From an uncultured Lachnospiraceae bacterium (GTDB taxonomy: Bacteria; Bacillota_A; Clostridia; Lachnospirales; Lachnospiraceae), in NCBI GenBank assembly GCA_902780985.1, contig CACZHN010000108.1:1-13281 (forward strand): a stretch of 13,281 nucleotides of DNA, written 5' to 3'. The notes beneath the pieces are model-generated. The model was not told the origin of the DNA. It saw only the letters and a program-made list of their open reading frames with translations, and made no database searches. Both the position numbers and the translations under genes were made by a program. How positions within the stretch are numbered: the first letter of the stretch is position 1; the number at the start of each line of letters is the position of its first letter. Of this stretch, positions 12,689-13,281 are shown piece by piece.

Positions 12689-13281
12689 GAATATAAGAGA
12701 AAAATATCTGAAGGAGCTTGAGCTTATCATCGGCGAAAGATTTGAAGATGCCGAGATAAGAGCAGCATATACCGACGGTAAGATAAGAAAAGAACTCAGA
12801 GAAAAAACGGGAGAAAAGATTCCTTCCGTTAAAGCTGCCATGCTTTCCATGAAGGAAGAAGGCATAACCGAGCTTACGGTCATATCGACCCATACCGTAT
12901 CGGGTTATGATTACAGACAGATGAGTGAGGATGTATCCAGCTGCGGAACCATTTTCAACCGAGTGAGGGTTACTCGGCCGCTTGTGGAAATGGAGCAGGA
13001 CTTTGACCTTACGGCCAGAGCCGTTCAGAGCGTTTACAAGGATAAGGTGGGAGACGGATGTCTCATCCTTATGGCACGCGGCGCAGATGATCCGGATACG
13101 GAAGAGACCATGCAGAAACTGGAAGAAGCAGTAGCCGAAAGATTTCAGGGCAGAGCTTATATAGCTACCCTTAACGGCAGCAGAAATCTGACTCGTGTTC
13201 TGATGGATATGAAGAGACAGGGAAGAAGTGGAAAGGTTGTAGTGGTTCCTTTCAGTTTCATTCTCGGAGAACTTGAGGATC
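12645..13281 (+). CDS. CbiK-like sirohydrochlorin chelatase homologue with lost metal ligands, 5' part
   Basis: The first 212 codons are present; the gene continues past the window. The fold is recognisable as anaerobic cobaltochelatase CbiK: the start KKGFLVVSRGST matches the VVSFGTS strand, followed by AAYTDGKIRKELRE, the VISTHTVSGYDY strand-loop, VRVTRPL, and a second domain with CLILMARGADDPDTEE. CbiK of Salmonella uses, as I recall, Glu89, His145 and His207. Here the second-domain motif MGHGT reads MARGA, placing Arg at residue 145. The later GDH reads GEL (208-210), and GEEY reads GYDY (87-90). Metal insertion is therefore unlikely and a changed role is inferred. GAGGGG (12632-12637) lies seven bases before the ATG, inside the hydrolase gene. 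Confidence 0.82.
   Translation, partial: MKKGFLVVSRGSTDENIREKYLKELELIIGERFEDAEIRAAYTDGKIRKELREKTGEKIPSVKAAMLSMKEEGITELTVISTHTVSGYDYRQMSEDVSSCGTIFNRVRVTRPLVEMEQDFDLTARAVQSVYKDKVGDGCLILMARGADDPDTEETMQKLEEAVAERFQGRAYIATLNGSRNLTRVLMDMKRQGRSGKVVVVPFSFILGELED

Noticed and set aside
1..13281. Mobile element, phage or CRISPR remnant
   Set aside because: No transposase, integrase, terminal repeats, attachment-site duplication or spaced repeats were seen. The only notable direct repeat is the XRE gene duplication.

Overview
The window looks like a chromosomal segment of a Gram-positive anaerobe of the Lachnospiraceae (Butyrivibrio-like). This is inferred from the moderate GC content, strong AGGAGG-type ribosome binding sites, sigma-A promoters, and the gene types present: L-lactate dehydrogenase, a NatA/YhaQ-type exporter, a CarD-family regulator, and an acyltransferase / zinc-ribbon membrane protein / hydrolase cluster. 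All genes read on the + strand. There are no tRNA or rRNA genes, insertion sequences or CRISPR arrays, and no gene-free stretch exceeds 300 bases.

Layout. (1) 1-2556: the 3' half of gpmI (glycolysis), a long hairpin, an unrecognised small membrane protein, and ldh. (2) 2576-3887: a sigma-A promoter, a yybP-ykoY (Mn2+) riboswitch with a strong terminator as its expression platform, then a cation/Ca2+-type exchanger and its terminator. (3) 3941-8735: a near-consensus promoter drives a five-helix membrane protein and two tandemly duplicated short XRE regulators, each overlapping the gene before it by 20 bases. An intergenic region with three inverted repeats follows, then an ABC exporter operon of one ATPase with an unusual charged insert and two paralogous ABC-2 permeases. 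(4) 8812-9441: a single CarD/CdnL-family regulator with its own terminator. (5) 9450-13281: a promoter and a tightly packed operon of a tiny zinc-ribbon protein, a condensation-fold acyltransferase (HxxxDG), a zinc-ribbon multi-spanning membrane protein, an HSL-type alpha/beta hydrolase, and a CbiK-like chelatase homologue that seems to have lost its metal-binding histidines. That last gene runs off the window.

How the parts work together. gpmI and ldh serve glycolysis and lactate fermentation. The riboswitch implies that the exchanger exports Mn2+ when it is in excess. The membrane protein and XRE pair probably sense an envelope or solute signal and control themselves and the adjacent exporter. 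The last operon combines an enzyme that should form acyl esters with one that should cleave them, a membrane partner and a degenerate chelatase-like protein. It is the best candidate here for an undescribed system.
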